Part shown: positions 56,993-64,000 of the stretch, piece by piece
How the letters are laid out: every line of letters starts with the position of its first letter
Position numbering within the stretch: position 1 is the first letter of the stretch
Source: Methylobacterium sp. J-090
Lineage (GTDB): Bacteria > Pseudomonadota > Alphaproteobacteria > Rhizobiales > Beijerinckiaceae
Assembly (NCBI RefSeq): GCF_022829345.1
Contig: NZ_JAKSXV010000044.1
Location: 29,880-93,879, forward strand
Length of the DNA stretch: 64,000 bases
Reading direction: 5' to 3'
Notes under the pieces: generated by a model
What the model was told of the DNA's origin: nothing
What the model saw: only the letters and a program-made list of their open reading frames with translations
The model's database searches: none
Program-made: the position numbers and the translations under genes

Positions 56993-59149
56993 TGCCCGCG
57001 CTTCCTCTGTCTTGTCTGAGGCCTTGTCCCGGGCGCGTTGCGTCACCCTCAGCGTCGCCGTCTCCCTGAGCGTCCGCTCGATGGACGCGTTGGCGCGTTC
57101 GCGCACGGCCCGCATGGCCGCGACGTCGTCGAACGTCTCCGGAAAGCGCCGGGCGAGCCACAAGTACGCGCTGGCGAGGCGCACGGTGCGCTCCTGATAG
57201 ACCAGATCGCCCTGGGGGTCGGCGCGCAGGGCCGGCACGGTGGCGCCCAGGGCCCGGGCCTGGACCCAGCGCGCGACGATCTCGACGGCGATGGGGTCGC
57301 GCCGGTCGATGGGCGTGACCGCGAAGGCGAACTTTTCCCGGATCGGCAGGGCCACCCGGTCCACCGCCTCGGCCGCGCCCAGGAACTCCTCCAGGGCCGA
57401 GGGCTGGAACGGCGAGCCGTCGTAGAAGGTCGCGCGGGCGAAATGCGCCATCACGGTGCCGAGGGAGTCCGTGCCGAGTTCGGCGGCGGCCGCCTCGATG
57501 GCGGCGAGGTCGGGCCGGACGAAGAACCGCGTGTCGGCGGCCGGCGCCGTCGGCGCGCCCGACAGGGCGTCGCGGATCGGTCCGAGGCCGTCGTCGTCGG
57601 TGGCGGCGACGTAGCCCGCCTCCTGATGTCCGAAGCGCCCGGCCCGGCCGGCGATCTGGCGGATCTCGGCGTTGGTGAGCGCGCGTTCCGCCGTGCCGTC
57701 CCATTTGCGCACGGCGGCGAAGATCACGCGCTTGAGGGGGCCGAGGTTGAGGCCCATGCCGATGGCGTCGGTGGTGACCAGCACCTCCGCTTGCTTGTCG
57801 CGGAAACGCGCCGCCTCGGCCCGGCGCACCTCCGGCGACAGGGCGCCGTAGATGGTGGCGACGGAGCGCCCGGCGGCCACCAGGATCGCGCGGTTCTCGT
57901 GCACGGCCCGGCGCGAGAACGCCACGACGGCGTCGCCGGGCTCGACCGCCTCCAGGGGCACGGGCGCGTCGAGGGCGACCAGGGGCGTCTTGCGCGTGAA
58001 GGTGACGACGTCGAGCGATTCGCCGGCGGCCTCCGCCGCGCGCCGCACGGCCGAGAGGGCGTCCTCGGCGCCGCAGACGATGACGAGGCGGGCGGGAATG
58101 CCGAACAGGGCGTTGGTCCAGGCCCAGCCCCGGTCGGGGTCGGACAGCATCTGGATCTCGTCGATGACCGCGACCTCGATGGGCCGGCGGAGGTCGGCGG
58201 TCTCAATGGTGCGGGCGGTGTGGGTCGGGTCGGGCTCGCCCAAAATCTCCTCGCCCGTGACCATGCCGGCGCGCAGGCCGCGCTCCAGCAAGTTCTCGTA
58301 GTTCTCGAGAGCCAGCAGCCGCAGGGGCGCGAGGTAGGTGCCGGTCGAGGCCTTCGCCAGGGCCTCCAGGGCCGCGTAGGTCTTGCCCGAATTCGTCGGC
58401 CCCATGTGGAAGACGATGCGCCGGCCGAGGCGCCGGGCGGCGGCGAACTTGTCGATATAGCTGCCGAAGCCCGCCCGGTCGCGCAGGCGCCGGGTGCCGG
58501 AGGCCTCCTGCGCCACCACCCGGCCCCGGGCGCGCACGCTCTTCAGGGTGTCGAGGATGGCGCCCGCCACGTCGGGCCCGTCGGTGAAGACGCGCGAGCG
58601 CAGGGAGCGGTCGAGATGGGCGATGTAGGTGACGGCGTCGGCGCCGGTCTCGGCCATGTCGGCGCGGATCTGGTCGCGCAGGCGCAGGATCGTGCGGTTG
58701 AGGGCGCCCCGGGTGCGGCCGGCGACCTGGGTCACCCGCGCCCGCAGGGCGTCGACCGCCCAAGCCGGGTCGTTGCCCAGCGCCATCTCGGCGAGGATCT
58801 CGGCGGCGTCCGGATCCGGCACGGTGTCGATGCGCAGATCGAGGCGGTTGTCGTCCAGCAGCGGACACAGGACGCGGATTCGCCAATGCAGGGTCCCGTC
58901 CGGATCGGCCTCCGCCCGCAGGGCCGGGATCGCTTTGGCGAGGACGGGCACGCCGTCGCGGGCGAAGTTTCTCTGCGCGTCCGAGGCGCGCAGGGCTTGA
59001 GCCACGGCCGCGTCCTCGCAGACCCCGCCGAGCTCCGGCAGGCCAAGGCGGTCGCGCAGGGCGTCCCGGTCTACGGCGCCCGCCGCGATCCCGAGCCTGT
59101 GCAGGGCGTCGGCGAGGAAATCCGTGGTCCGGTGAATGCGGCGCGCCAT
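56981..59149 (-). CDS. Suv3-like superfamily 2 helicase
   Basis: A 722-residue DExH-type helicase related to mitochondrial Suv3. P-loop HMGPTNSGKTYAALEAL, LAPLRLLALENYENL, DEIQMLSDPDRGWAWT (DEIQ Walker B), YGALSPEVRRAEAARF, VTTDAIGMGLNLGPLKRVI and QIAGRAGRFG. The first 220 residues form an alphaproteobacterial N-terminal domain. Suv3 unwinds RNA for a partner exoribonuclease in organelles; the bacterial role is little studied. Start at 59149 has GGAGGG upstream. Its last codons lie in a dispersed repeat. Confidence 0.9.
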   Translation of the reverse strand: MARRIHRTTDFLADALHRLGIAAGAVDRDALRDRLGLPELGGVCEDAAVAQALRASDAQRNFARDGVPVLAKAIPALRAEADPDGTLHWRIRVLCPLLDDNRLDLRIDTVPDPDAAEILAEMALGNDPAWAVDALRARVTQVAGRTRGALNRTILRLRDQIRADMAETGADAVTYIAHLDRSLRSRVFTDGPDVAGAILDTLKSVRARGRVVAQEASGTRRLRDRAGFGSYIDKFAAARRLGRRIVFHMGPTNSGKTYAALEALAKASTGTYLAPLRLLALENYENLLERGLRAGMVTGEEILGEPDPTHTARTIETADLRRPIEVAVIDEIQMLSDPDRGWAWTNALFGIPARLVIVCGAEDALSAVRRAAEAAGESLDVVTFTRKTPLVALDAPVPLEAVEPGDAVVAFSRRAVHENRAILVAAGRSVATIYGALSPEVRRAEAARFRDKQAEVLVTTDAIGMGLNLGPLKRVIFAAVRKWDGTAERALTNAEIRQIAGRAGRFGHQEAGYVAATDDDGLGPIRDALSGAPTAPAADTRFFVRPDLAAIEAAAAELGTDSLGTVMAHFARATFYDGSPFQPSALEEFLGAAEAVDRVALPIREKFAFAVTPIDRRDPIAVEIVARWVQARALGATVPALRADPQGDLVYQERTVRLASAYLWLARRFPETFDDVAAMRAVRERANASIERTLRETATLRVTQRARDKASDKTEEARAAPS

Positions 59150-59226
59150 GCTCCACCCTCCCGGGGGCACGCCGGAGAATCAAGCGTCCCGGACGACCCC
59201 GCCCACCGGTTAGGCCCGGCGGATCG

Positions 59227-60729
59227 TCACAGATGCGGGTCGGGCGCCGCCTCCAGGCGCCCGTCGGCGATGGCGGCGAGGAAGGTCTCGTAGTCGGCCT
59301 GATTGCGCTCGCCGTAGGCGTCGGCCCAGTCGGCCAGGGCCTCGCGCAGGTCGGCGTGGCGGTCCTTGCCGCAATAGCCCGCGATGGCGGCGGCATCGCC
59401 GGTGCGGGCGTGCGCCCGGGCCAGCAGGGCGCCGTAGGCCCAGGAGAAGTACAGGAGCGGCTGCCCGGTCATGCACGAGACCGGGATCTCGCCCTTCATG
59501 TTCTTCATCTGCCGCACGTAGAACGGCCGGTCGGCGATGGTGGTCCAGCCGAGCAGGGGATCGCCCACCGCCTGGAGCAGGCGCTGGCCGTAGATCACCC
59601 GCTCGCCCTCGTGGCTGGCATAGGGCTCGGGCATGCCGGGGAGATACGGCGCGTGGGCCGGGCGCACGGCCTCCTTCACCTGGAGGAAGAGCACGTCCTG
59701 ATCCGAGTTGCCGCAGAGCAGGGCGACGTAGGCGCGGGTGCCGACGCTGCCGACGCCGACGACCCGGTGGGCGACGTCGACCACGTGGTAGCGGCTCAGC
59801 ATGAACCGGCGCTCGCGCGGCAGGGTGTCGGCGTAGTGCTCGAGGCCCGAGATCACCGCCTCGCGGGTCTCGTTGTCGACGCGGGTGAGGATCGGCGGGT
59901 CCTCGCGAAAGCGCCAGCCGCCATCGACCCGGCGCTCCCCGACGCGGGCCAGCAGGGTCTGGTTGTTGCGCTTGCGCGCCTTCTCGACGGCTTTGCGCAC
60001 CACCGCCTGCGATTCGGCGTCGATCCGGATGCCCGAAAAGTCGAGGTTGTCGGCCCGGGCCGAGTGCTGCCAGACGTCGAGGGGGCCCTGGGGCGCTAGA
60101 TCCGTCATGGTGTGCTGGTAGCCGCCCACCGCCGCGACCACCGCCGCGCGGCGCTCGGCCGGCGGGACGTCATCGCCCCGCGCCGCCACCTCGATGCTGG
60201 CGACGAGGCGCTTCAGGTCCCATTCCCACGGGCCGATGGTGACCTCGTCGAAATCGTTGAGGTCGAGGACCACGTCGCGCTGGGGCGTGCCGAACAGGCC
60301 GAAATTCGAGATGTGGGCGTCGCCGTTCATCGCCACCAGGATGCCGCTGCGGGGCGTCTGCGCGAGGTCCCAGGCCATGACGTGGGCGGCGCCCCGCAGG
60401 AAGGCGAAGGGCGAACTCGCCATGCGCGCCACCCGGAGCGGGACGAGGTGGGCCTGGCGCCCCTCGTGGGCCCCCTCGATGAGGCTGACGGGATCGGGCC
60501 GGTCCTGCGGCAGGAACAGCGGGGCGTGGCTGTCATGCGGCACGGTCTCGCGCAGGACCTTGCCGGCGGCGCGGCGCTTCTCCCACGGCTCGCCGGCGCC
60601 GCGCAGGTCGATCCGGGGATAGTCGGCCAGGGGTTCGAGGACCACGGCCTCGGCCTCCCCGACGGTTTCCACCGTGTCGGGCTCGGGAAGCGGGCGCTCC
60701 TGCCCGGCAAAGTCGTTCGACCGTTCCAT
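59227..60729 (-). CDS. DUF2252 domain protein
   Basis: A 500-residue protein of the kinase-fold-like DUF2252 family: RVARMASSPFAFLRGAAHVMAWDLA, VAMNGDAHISNFGLFGTPQRDVVLDLNDFDE (the HISNFG and DxND motif, resembling aminoglycoside-phosphotransferase-type catalytic loops), and FLQVKEAVRPAH. The DAHxSNFG...DFDE pattern suggests a phosphotransferase, but the substrate is unknown. Start is placed at Met 60729; the frame continues 18 codons upstream without family support. Precedes the Suv3-like gene by 77 bases. Confidence 0.9.
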   Translation of the reverse strand: MERSNDFAGQERPLPEPDTVETVGEAEAVVLEPLADYPRIDLRGAGEPWEKRRAAGKVLRETVPHDSHAPLFLPQDRPDPVSLIEGAHEGRQAHLVPLRVARMASSPFAFLRGAAHVMAWDLAQTPRSGILVAMNGDAHISNFGLFGTPQRDVVLDLNDFDEVTIGPWEWDLKRLVASIEVAARGDDVPPAERRAAVVAAVGGYQHTMTDLAPQGPLDVWQHSARADNLDFSGIRIDAESQAVVRKAVEKARKRNNQTLLARVGERRVDGGWRFREDPPILTRVDNETREAVISGLEHYADTLPRERRFMLSRYHVVDVAHRVVGVGSVGTRAYVALLCGNSDQDVLFLQVKEAVRPAHAPYLPGMPEPYASHEGERVIYGQRLLQAVGDPLLGWTTIADRPFYVRQMKNMKGEIPVSCMTGQPLLYFSWAYGALLARAHARTGDAAAIAGYCGKDRHADLREALADWADAYGERNQADYETFLAAIADGRLEAAPDPHL

Positions 60730-60906
60730 GTCCTGACCCGTATCCCCGACCCGTGCCCTTGCCGCGACGACAACCGGAGCCATGCCACATCGTTGCCGTC
60801 CAGGGGATTAAAGCCGGGTCTTGGGACGTGGCTCGGGCCGTCCGCGATGTCGCATCCCGACCCCTCGCGGGTCGGACATCCGGCGCGCCGGGGCCTTCAG
60901 CGCCGA

Positions 60907-61584
60907 TCAGGAGGGGGGTTCCGGGGACGCTGCCGCCGCCTCTAGCCAGGCCCGCCGGGTTGCGATCAGCTGCTTGAGCCGGGCCGCCCGCCGCTCCCGC
61001 CTGTCGCAGCAGGACGCGTCCGGGCAACCGACATCGCCCGCACCGCCGCCGTCGAACAGGCTGAGGATGGCCAGCACGAGGCCCATCAGGGCGAGGAGCG
61101 CCAGGGCGACGAACGGCCAGGCGAGGCCGAGGCCGACGAGGATCGCGAGGCCGATCTTCAGGCCGACGGACGCCGCGAGCTTGAGTTTGACCAGGGCCGC
61201 GAAGGTCGCGCCCGCGCCGCCGAGCCCGCGCAGGGCCCGCATCATCCGCACGCGCCCGCGCCGCCGCGCGGCCAGGGCTTCCAGGCGGCGCAGTTCGCGC
61301 GTCACCCGCCGGATCGTCCGGTCCGTGGCCGGCAAGTCCGTCGCCGCCCGAGCCCCACCTGCCCCTCGTGCCGCCAATCCCGCCTGCTCCTCCTCGAACG
61401 GGTCACGGCCAGCCGCGACCCGGCCCCGGAGGAGGCGCTGATTCGCGCCGCGATGGCCATCCCCCGCCGGCGGTGCCGGTGGATCGCCGGACCGTGAGGA
61501 TGGGGCCAGTTCCGTCCCCCGACCGGACTCGGCGTCGCCCCATCGCGAACTGCGCCGCGTCGAGGCAGCCACGCGCAGGGGCAT
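60907..61584 (-). CDS. Hypothetical membrane protein
   Basis: About 225 residues from Met 61584. The N-terminal half is Arg/Gly/Ala-rich and polar; a basic coiled-coil-like stretch (RRVTRELRRLEALAARRRGR) precedes two or three hydrophobic helices (ATFAALVKLKLAASVGLKIGL, AILVGLGLAWPFVALALLALMGLVLAIL) and a Cys-rich tail (CPDASCC). The frame is open further upstream but that part overlaps the next gene. No family recognised. Codon pattern fits the genome, so it is probably real, with the start uncertain. Confidence 0.55.
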   Translation of the reverse strand: MPLRVAASTRRSSRWGDAESGRGTELAPSSRSGDPPAPPAGDGHRGANQRLLRGRVAAGRDPFEEEQAGLAARGAGGARAATDLPATDRTIRRVTRELRRLEALAARRRGRVRMMRALRGLGGAGATFAALVKLKLAASVGLKIGLAILVGLGLAWPFVALALLALMGLVLAILSLFDGGGAGDVGCPDASCCDRRERRAARLKQLIATRRAWLEAAAASPEPPS

Positions 61585-61736
61585 CGCCGCGAAGAACGCC
61601 GCGCCGAACAGCGCGGCGTAGTCCGTGGCGGGCCGGGGGCCTGAGCCTAGCGGTCGATCATGGCGGACACCGGCACCCCGGGGAGGCCGCCGCGGCCGCC
61701 GACGATGATGAGGCGAGCCGTGCCTCCCGGAAACAG

Positions 61737-62675
61737 TCACGCGTTCAATGCGCTTGCGACCGCGGCATCGAGGGACGTGCATGGCAAATCGCCGACGAGT
61801 TCCCTCAATCGCCGTCCGTCGAGGCGCATGGGATACTGCCAGAACGGGCGCACCTCCAGAACCTCGCGCGGAAACCCTCCGAAGGGGGCCAGTGCCCGCA
61901 TCAGCGCCCAGGGGAAGTGACGTTCGGGGAGGTCCGGACGCCCCGTGGCCCGGCGGATTGCGGCAACAATTTCGCTGCCATCGGCAATGTCGTGGCCGGG
62001 GAACTGAAGTCGTTCACACGGCCGCAGACGATCCGGTGGCAGTTCGATCAGGCGCACGATGGTCTCGGCGAGGTCAGGCAGGAACGCCCAAGCATGGCCG
62101 ACCCTCGGTGTGCCGGGGTTCATGATTCGCGTGAGCGGAGGCTTGGCAAAGGCCTGCGCGAACCAACTCTGCCTCGCCCCCGGACCGAAGAAGTCGCCCG
62201 CCCGTACGACGAGGCTCCGCACATCCGGAGCGGCCTCCATCAGGCGCCTCTCCATCTCGACGCGGACCGTTCCCTTGCGGCCCGGCGGACGTTGCGGGGT
62301 CCTCTCGTCGATCACCGGAGTGGCCGACGGGTCGTAGTTGTAGAGCGTGCCCGGCAGCATCACCCGAGCACCGGCACTTCGCGCCGCCACGATCGTGTTG
62401 TCGAGCATCGGCAGGACCAGCCGTTCCCAGTTCCGATATCCGGGTGGGTTCACCGCGTGGATGATGACCGAAGCGCCCATTGCCGCGCGGACGACATCCG
62501 CTCGGGTCATAGCGTCTCCGGCCTGCCAATCCGGCGCTGCCGATGTGCCCCAGGTCTCCGCCGCCCGTGCCTGATCTCGCACGAGTGCAGTGACCCGCCA
62601 CCCCCGAGCCAGCATCCTCCGTGTCACCGCACCGCCGATGCCACCCGTCACCCCAAGCACCAAAGCCCGCGTCAT
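61737..62675 (-). CDS. NAD(P)-binding epimerase/atypical SDR protein
   Basis: A 312-residue Rossmann protein. N-terminal cofactor motif VLGVTGGIGGAVTRRMLARG (GxxGxxG), then TALVRDQARAAE and SVIIHAVNPPGYRNWERLVLPML. Atypical short-chain dehydrogenase/NmrA-NAD-dependent-epimerase type; the usual YxxxK pair is not evident (TLYNYDPSA instead), so catalysis is uncertain. Divergent from a LysR gene with a shared 90-base spacer, the classical arrangement of a LysR-regulated target. Start 62675 has GAGAGG upstream. Confidence 0.85.
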   Translation of the reverse strand: MTRALVLGVTGGIGGAVTRRMLARGWRVTALVRDQARAAETWGTSAAPDWQAGDAMTRADVVRAAMGASVIIHAVNPPGYRNWERLVLPMLDNTIVAARSAGARVMLPGTLYNYDPSATPVIDERTPQRPPGRKGTVRVEMERRLMEAAPDVRSLVVRAGDFFGPGARQSWFAQAFAKPPLTRIMNPGTPRVGHAWAFLPDLAETIVRLIELPPDRLRPCERLQFPGHDIADGSEIVAAIRRATGRPDLPERHFPWALMRALAPFGGFPREVLEVRPFWQYPMRLDGRRLRELVGDLPCTSLDAAVASALNA

Positions 62676-62739
62676 CGTCGAGATCCTCTCACCATCCGGA
62701 CGTGATGCCGTGGGCCGGGGCCTAAGAACATTGACGAGC

Positions 62740-62767
62740 TTCGATGGGCTGCCTATCGAATTTCGAT
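62740..62767. promoter_or_regulatory. LysR-type operator candidate in the divergent spacer
   Basis: TTCGAT (62740-62745) and ATCGAA (62755-62760) form a T-N-A-type interrupted palindrome with a 9-base spacer. ATCGAA-T-TTCGAT (62755-62767) is a second perfect dyad that includes the first bases of the lysR ATG at 62766. Three half-sites are arranged so that binding would block lysR start and could activate the divergent epimerase-like gene. Confidence 0.5.
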
Positions 62768-63680
62768 GGGTAGCACCGATCGCGCCTGGGATGATCAACG
62801 CGCCTTTCTCGCAGTGCTCGACACAGGCAGCTTGTCCGCTGCGGCGCGGGCGCTCGGCCTCACCCAGCCCACCGTGCGGAACCGGATCGAGGCGCTCGAG
62901 CGCGCGATCGACCAGCCGCTCTTCGTTCGAGGCGTGAACGGGCTCGCGCCGACGCCGGAAGCACTCAGATTGTCGGAGCATGTCCGGCGGATGGCCTACG
63001 CGTCCGAAGCGTTCCGTCGCGAGGCCGCGGGCGCGGCGTCCGAGATCGCGGGGCCGGTTCGGCTCAGCGTGTCGGATTTCGTCGGGATTGAGGTTATGCC
63101 GCCGATGCTCGCGAGCCTGCGTGAGCGACACCCGCGTCTCACCGTCGAACTGCTTCTCACCAACGTCAACGCCGACTTGGCCGGACAGGAGGCCGACATT
63201 GCCGTGCGGATGACAAGGCCGAGTCAGGGTTCGCTCGTGGCGCGGCATGTGGGACGCATACCGCTCGGCTTCTTCGCCACGCCCGCCTATCTCGCGCGAA
63301 ATGATGCTCCTGAAACCATCGCGGACCTGCTCCGGCACGCCCTGATCGGGCCCGATCGTGCGCAGGTGGACCTCGCGATCCTAAACGCGCTGAGCCGGGA
63401 GGCGGGCGGCCCGTTTCACTTTGCCGTGCGCAGCGACAGCCATCCGGCGCAACTTGCCGCACTGCGCGCCGGCCTCGGCATCGGCGTGGTGCAGATACCG
63501 GTCGGTGACCGGGGCCTCGTGCGCGTGTTGCCGAACCGCATCGTGCACGCCCTCGACACGTGGATCGTCGCGCATGAGGACGTGCGGCGCAGCGCCCGGA
63601 TCGACGCGCTGTTCACGCACCTCGTGGCCGCCTTCCAGGCCTACTGCTCCGATCACGCCTCCACGCAGCGGACGGCGTGA
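62766..63680 (+). CDS. LysR-family transcriptional regulator
   Basis: A 304-residue LTTR. Helix-turn-helix FLAVLDTGSLSAAARALGLTQPTVRNRIEALERAI; effector domain starting GPVRLSVSDFVGIEVMPPML with DIAVRMTRPSQGSLVARHVG and IGVVQIPVGDRGLVRVLPN. Probably controls the divergent epimerase-like gene and itself. The start at 62766 lacks a clear ribosome-binding site and lies in an operator-like dyad. Sequence quality drops after the stop. Confidence 0.9.
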   Translation: MGSTDRAWDDQRAFLAVLDTGSLSAAARALGLTQPTVRNRIEALERAIDQPLFVRGVNGLAPTPEALRLSEHVRRMAYASEAFRREAAGAASEIAGPVRLSVSDFVGIEVMPPMLASLRERHPRLTVELLLTNVNADLAGQEADIAVRMTRPSQGSLVARHVGRIPLGFFATPAYLARNDAPETIADLLRHALIGPDRAQVDLAILNALSREAGGPFHFAVRSDSHPAQLAALRAGLGIGVVQIPVGDRGLVRVLPNRIVHALDTWIVAHEDVRRSARIDALFTHLVAAFQAYCSDHASTQRTA

Positions 63681-63710
63681 AACGAGCGGGCGAAAAATGA
63701 GAACGGAGGC

Positions 63711-64000
63711 TCCCCCCCCCCCCCCCCCCCCCGGGGGGGGGGGCCCCCGCCAAAAAAAGAAAGGGGGGGCGTATTTCCCCCCCCCCCCCTCCCCAAACCA
63801 CACTCTACTTCTTTTTTTATAACCCAAAACCCCCCCCAACCCCCAACTTTTTCTTCCCTAAAAATCCCAAAACCCTGCGGGGGGTGTGTTAGAAGACGCC
63901 GCGGGGCGAACCGGTGGGTCTCCTCTTGGAGGGTGTTTGTTTGGCGCAGTAGAGGGTTGTGTGGGGGGGACACCCAACCGCCCCCCCCCCCGCCCCCGCC
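63711..64000. other. Low-quality homopolymer-rich sequence, probable contig-end artefact
   Basis: From 63711 the sequence becomes long runs of C, G, A and T (over 20 C in a row followed by G runs, an A7 run, repeated C10-C18 runs) with abrupt loss of codon structure. Nothing like it occurs elsewhere in the window. Two short stretches (about 63880-63960) look more normal. I treat the region as sequencing or assembly error and annotate no genes in it. Confidence 0.85.

Noticed and set aside
54604..57000. CRISPR array suggested by repeated CTCTCC/GGAGAGG motifs
   Set aside because: The repeats are palindromic modules at distant intergenic positions, not regular direct repeats with unique spacers, and no cas genes are present.
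63653..63973. Open frames in the terminal homopolymer region
   Set aside because: They consist of Gly/Pro runs produced by C/G homopolymers and are assembly artefacts.

Overview
The window is GC-rich DNA from an alphaproteobacterium of the order Hyphomicrobiales (Rhizobiales), most likely Methylobacterium or a close relative. Support for this: two pqqA peptides of the methylotroph type, a Porin_2-family porin, Rhizobiales gene orders (ftsB-pdhABC-lpdA-lipA-ratA; hisB-DUF2628-hisH-hisA-hisF-hisE-coaA; ldtR-DUF6163; hemB-RDD-bpt), and CTAG-ended palindromic intergenic elements typical of the order. Almost all of the window is chromosomal. I saw no tRNA, rRNA, CRISPR array, prophage or transposase.

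Layout. 1-10.3 kb: end of a HAD phosphatase gene, then the pyruvate dehydrogenase/lipoate block on the minus strand (ftsB-like, pdhA, pdhB, DUF5076, Uma2, pdhC, DUF559, lpdA, lipA, ratA/COQ10), with a PRC-barrel gene on the plus strand. 10.3-16.3 kb: LysR regulator, RhlE-type RNA helicase behind a dyad-containing promoter, small proteins (DUF1508, an RRFYGP-repeat secreted protein, a 42-residue membrane protein), thioesterase, ABC-F ATPase. 16.3-31.2 kb: the most interesting stretch. It has a zinc metallopeptidase divergent from a translationally coupled transglutaminase/DUF2126 - ATP-grasp/alpha-E - transglutaminase operon. This is followed at once by an acyl carrier protein, an AMP-forming acyl ligase and a PLP decarboxylase of the type found in exosortase-A/exopolysaccharide loci, then mntR, a Wzx-like flippase and a FemAB/GNAT-like acyltransferase. 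31.1-38.3 kb: two small proteins, sseA, an orphan ureD, a lipocalin-like protein, a GltI-like binding protein, a porin and a long spacer. 38.3-45.5 kb: CNNM/CorC transporter, coaA, the his cluster and mtnP. 45.7-50.2 kb: cytochrome bc1 genes (petABC) and mgtE. 50.6-50.9 kb: two tandem pqqA genes without pqqBCDE. 51-62.7 kb: ldtR, DUF6163, an enoyl-CoA hydratase/isomerase family gene, hemB, a lipoprotein, RDD, bpt, a Suv3-like helicase, DUF2252, a hypothetical membrane protein and an NAD(P)-binding epimerase-like protein divergent from a LysR gene. The last ~290 bases are homopolymer-rich and look like a poor-quality contig end rather than biology.

How the genes fit together. The first block makes and lipoylates pyruvate dehydrogenase, and petABC carries quinol electrons on to cytochrome c. 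The his cluster is complete here for hisB, H, A, F and E. The 17.8-31.2 kb stretch reads as one envelope or secreted-product pathway: peptide-ligase and transglutaminase enzymes next to carrier-protein/ligase/decarboxylase chemistry, a flippase and an aminoacyl- or acyl-transferase. Its product is unknown. The pqqA pair supplies precursor peptide for the cofactor PQQ, whose maturation enzymes must be elsewhere. Several families of dispersed palindromic repeats lie between genes, and at three places they supply or adjoin stop codons.
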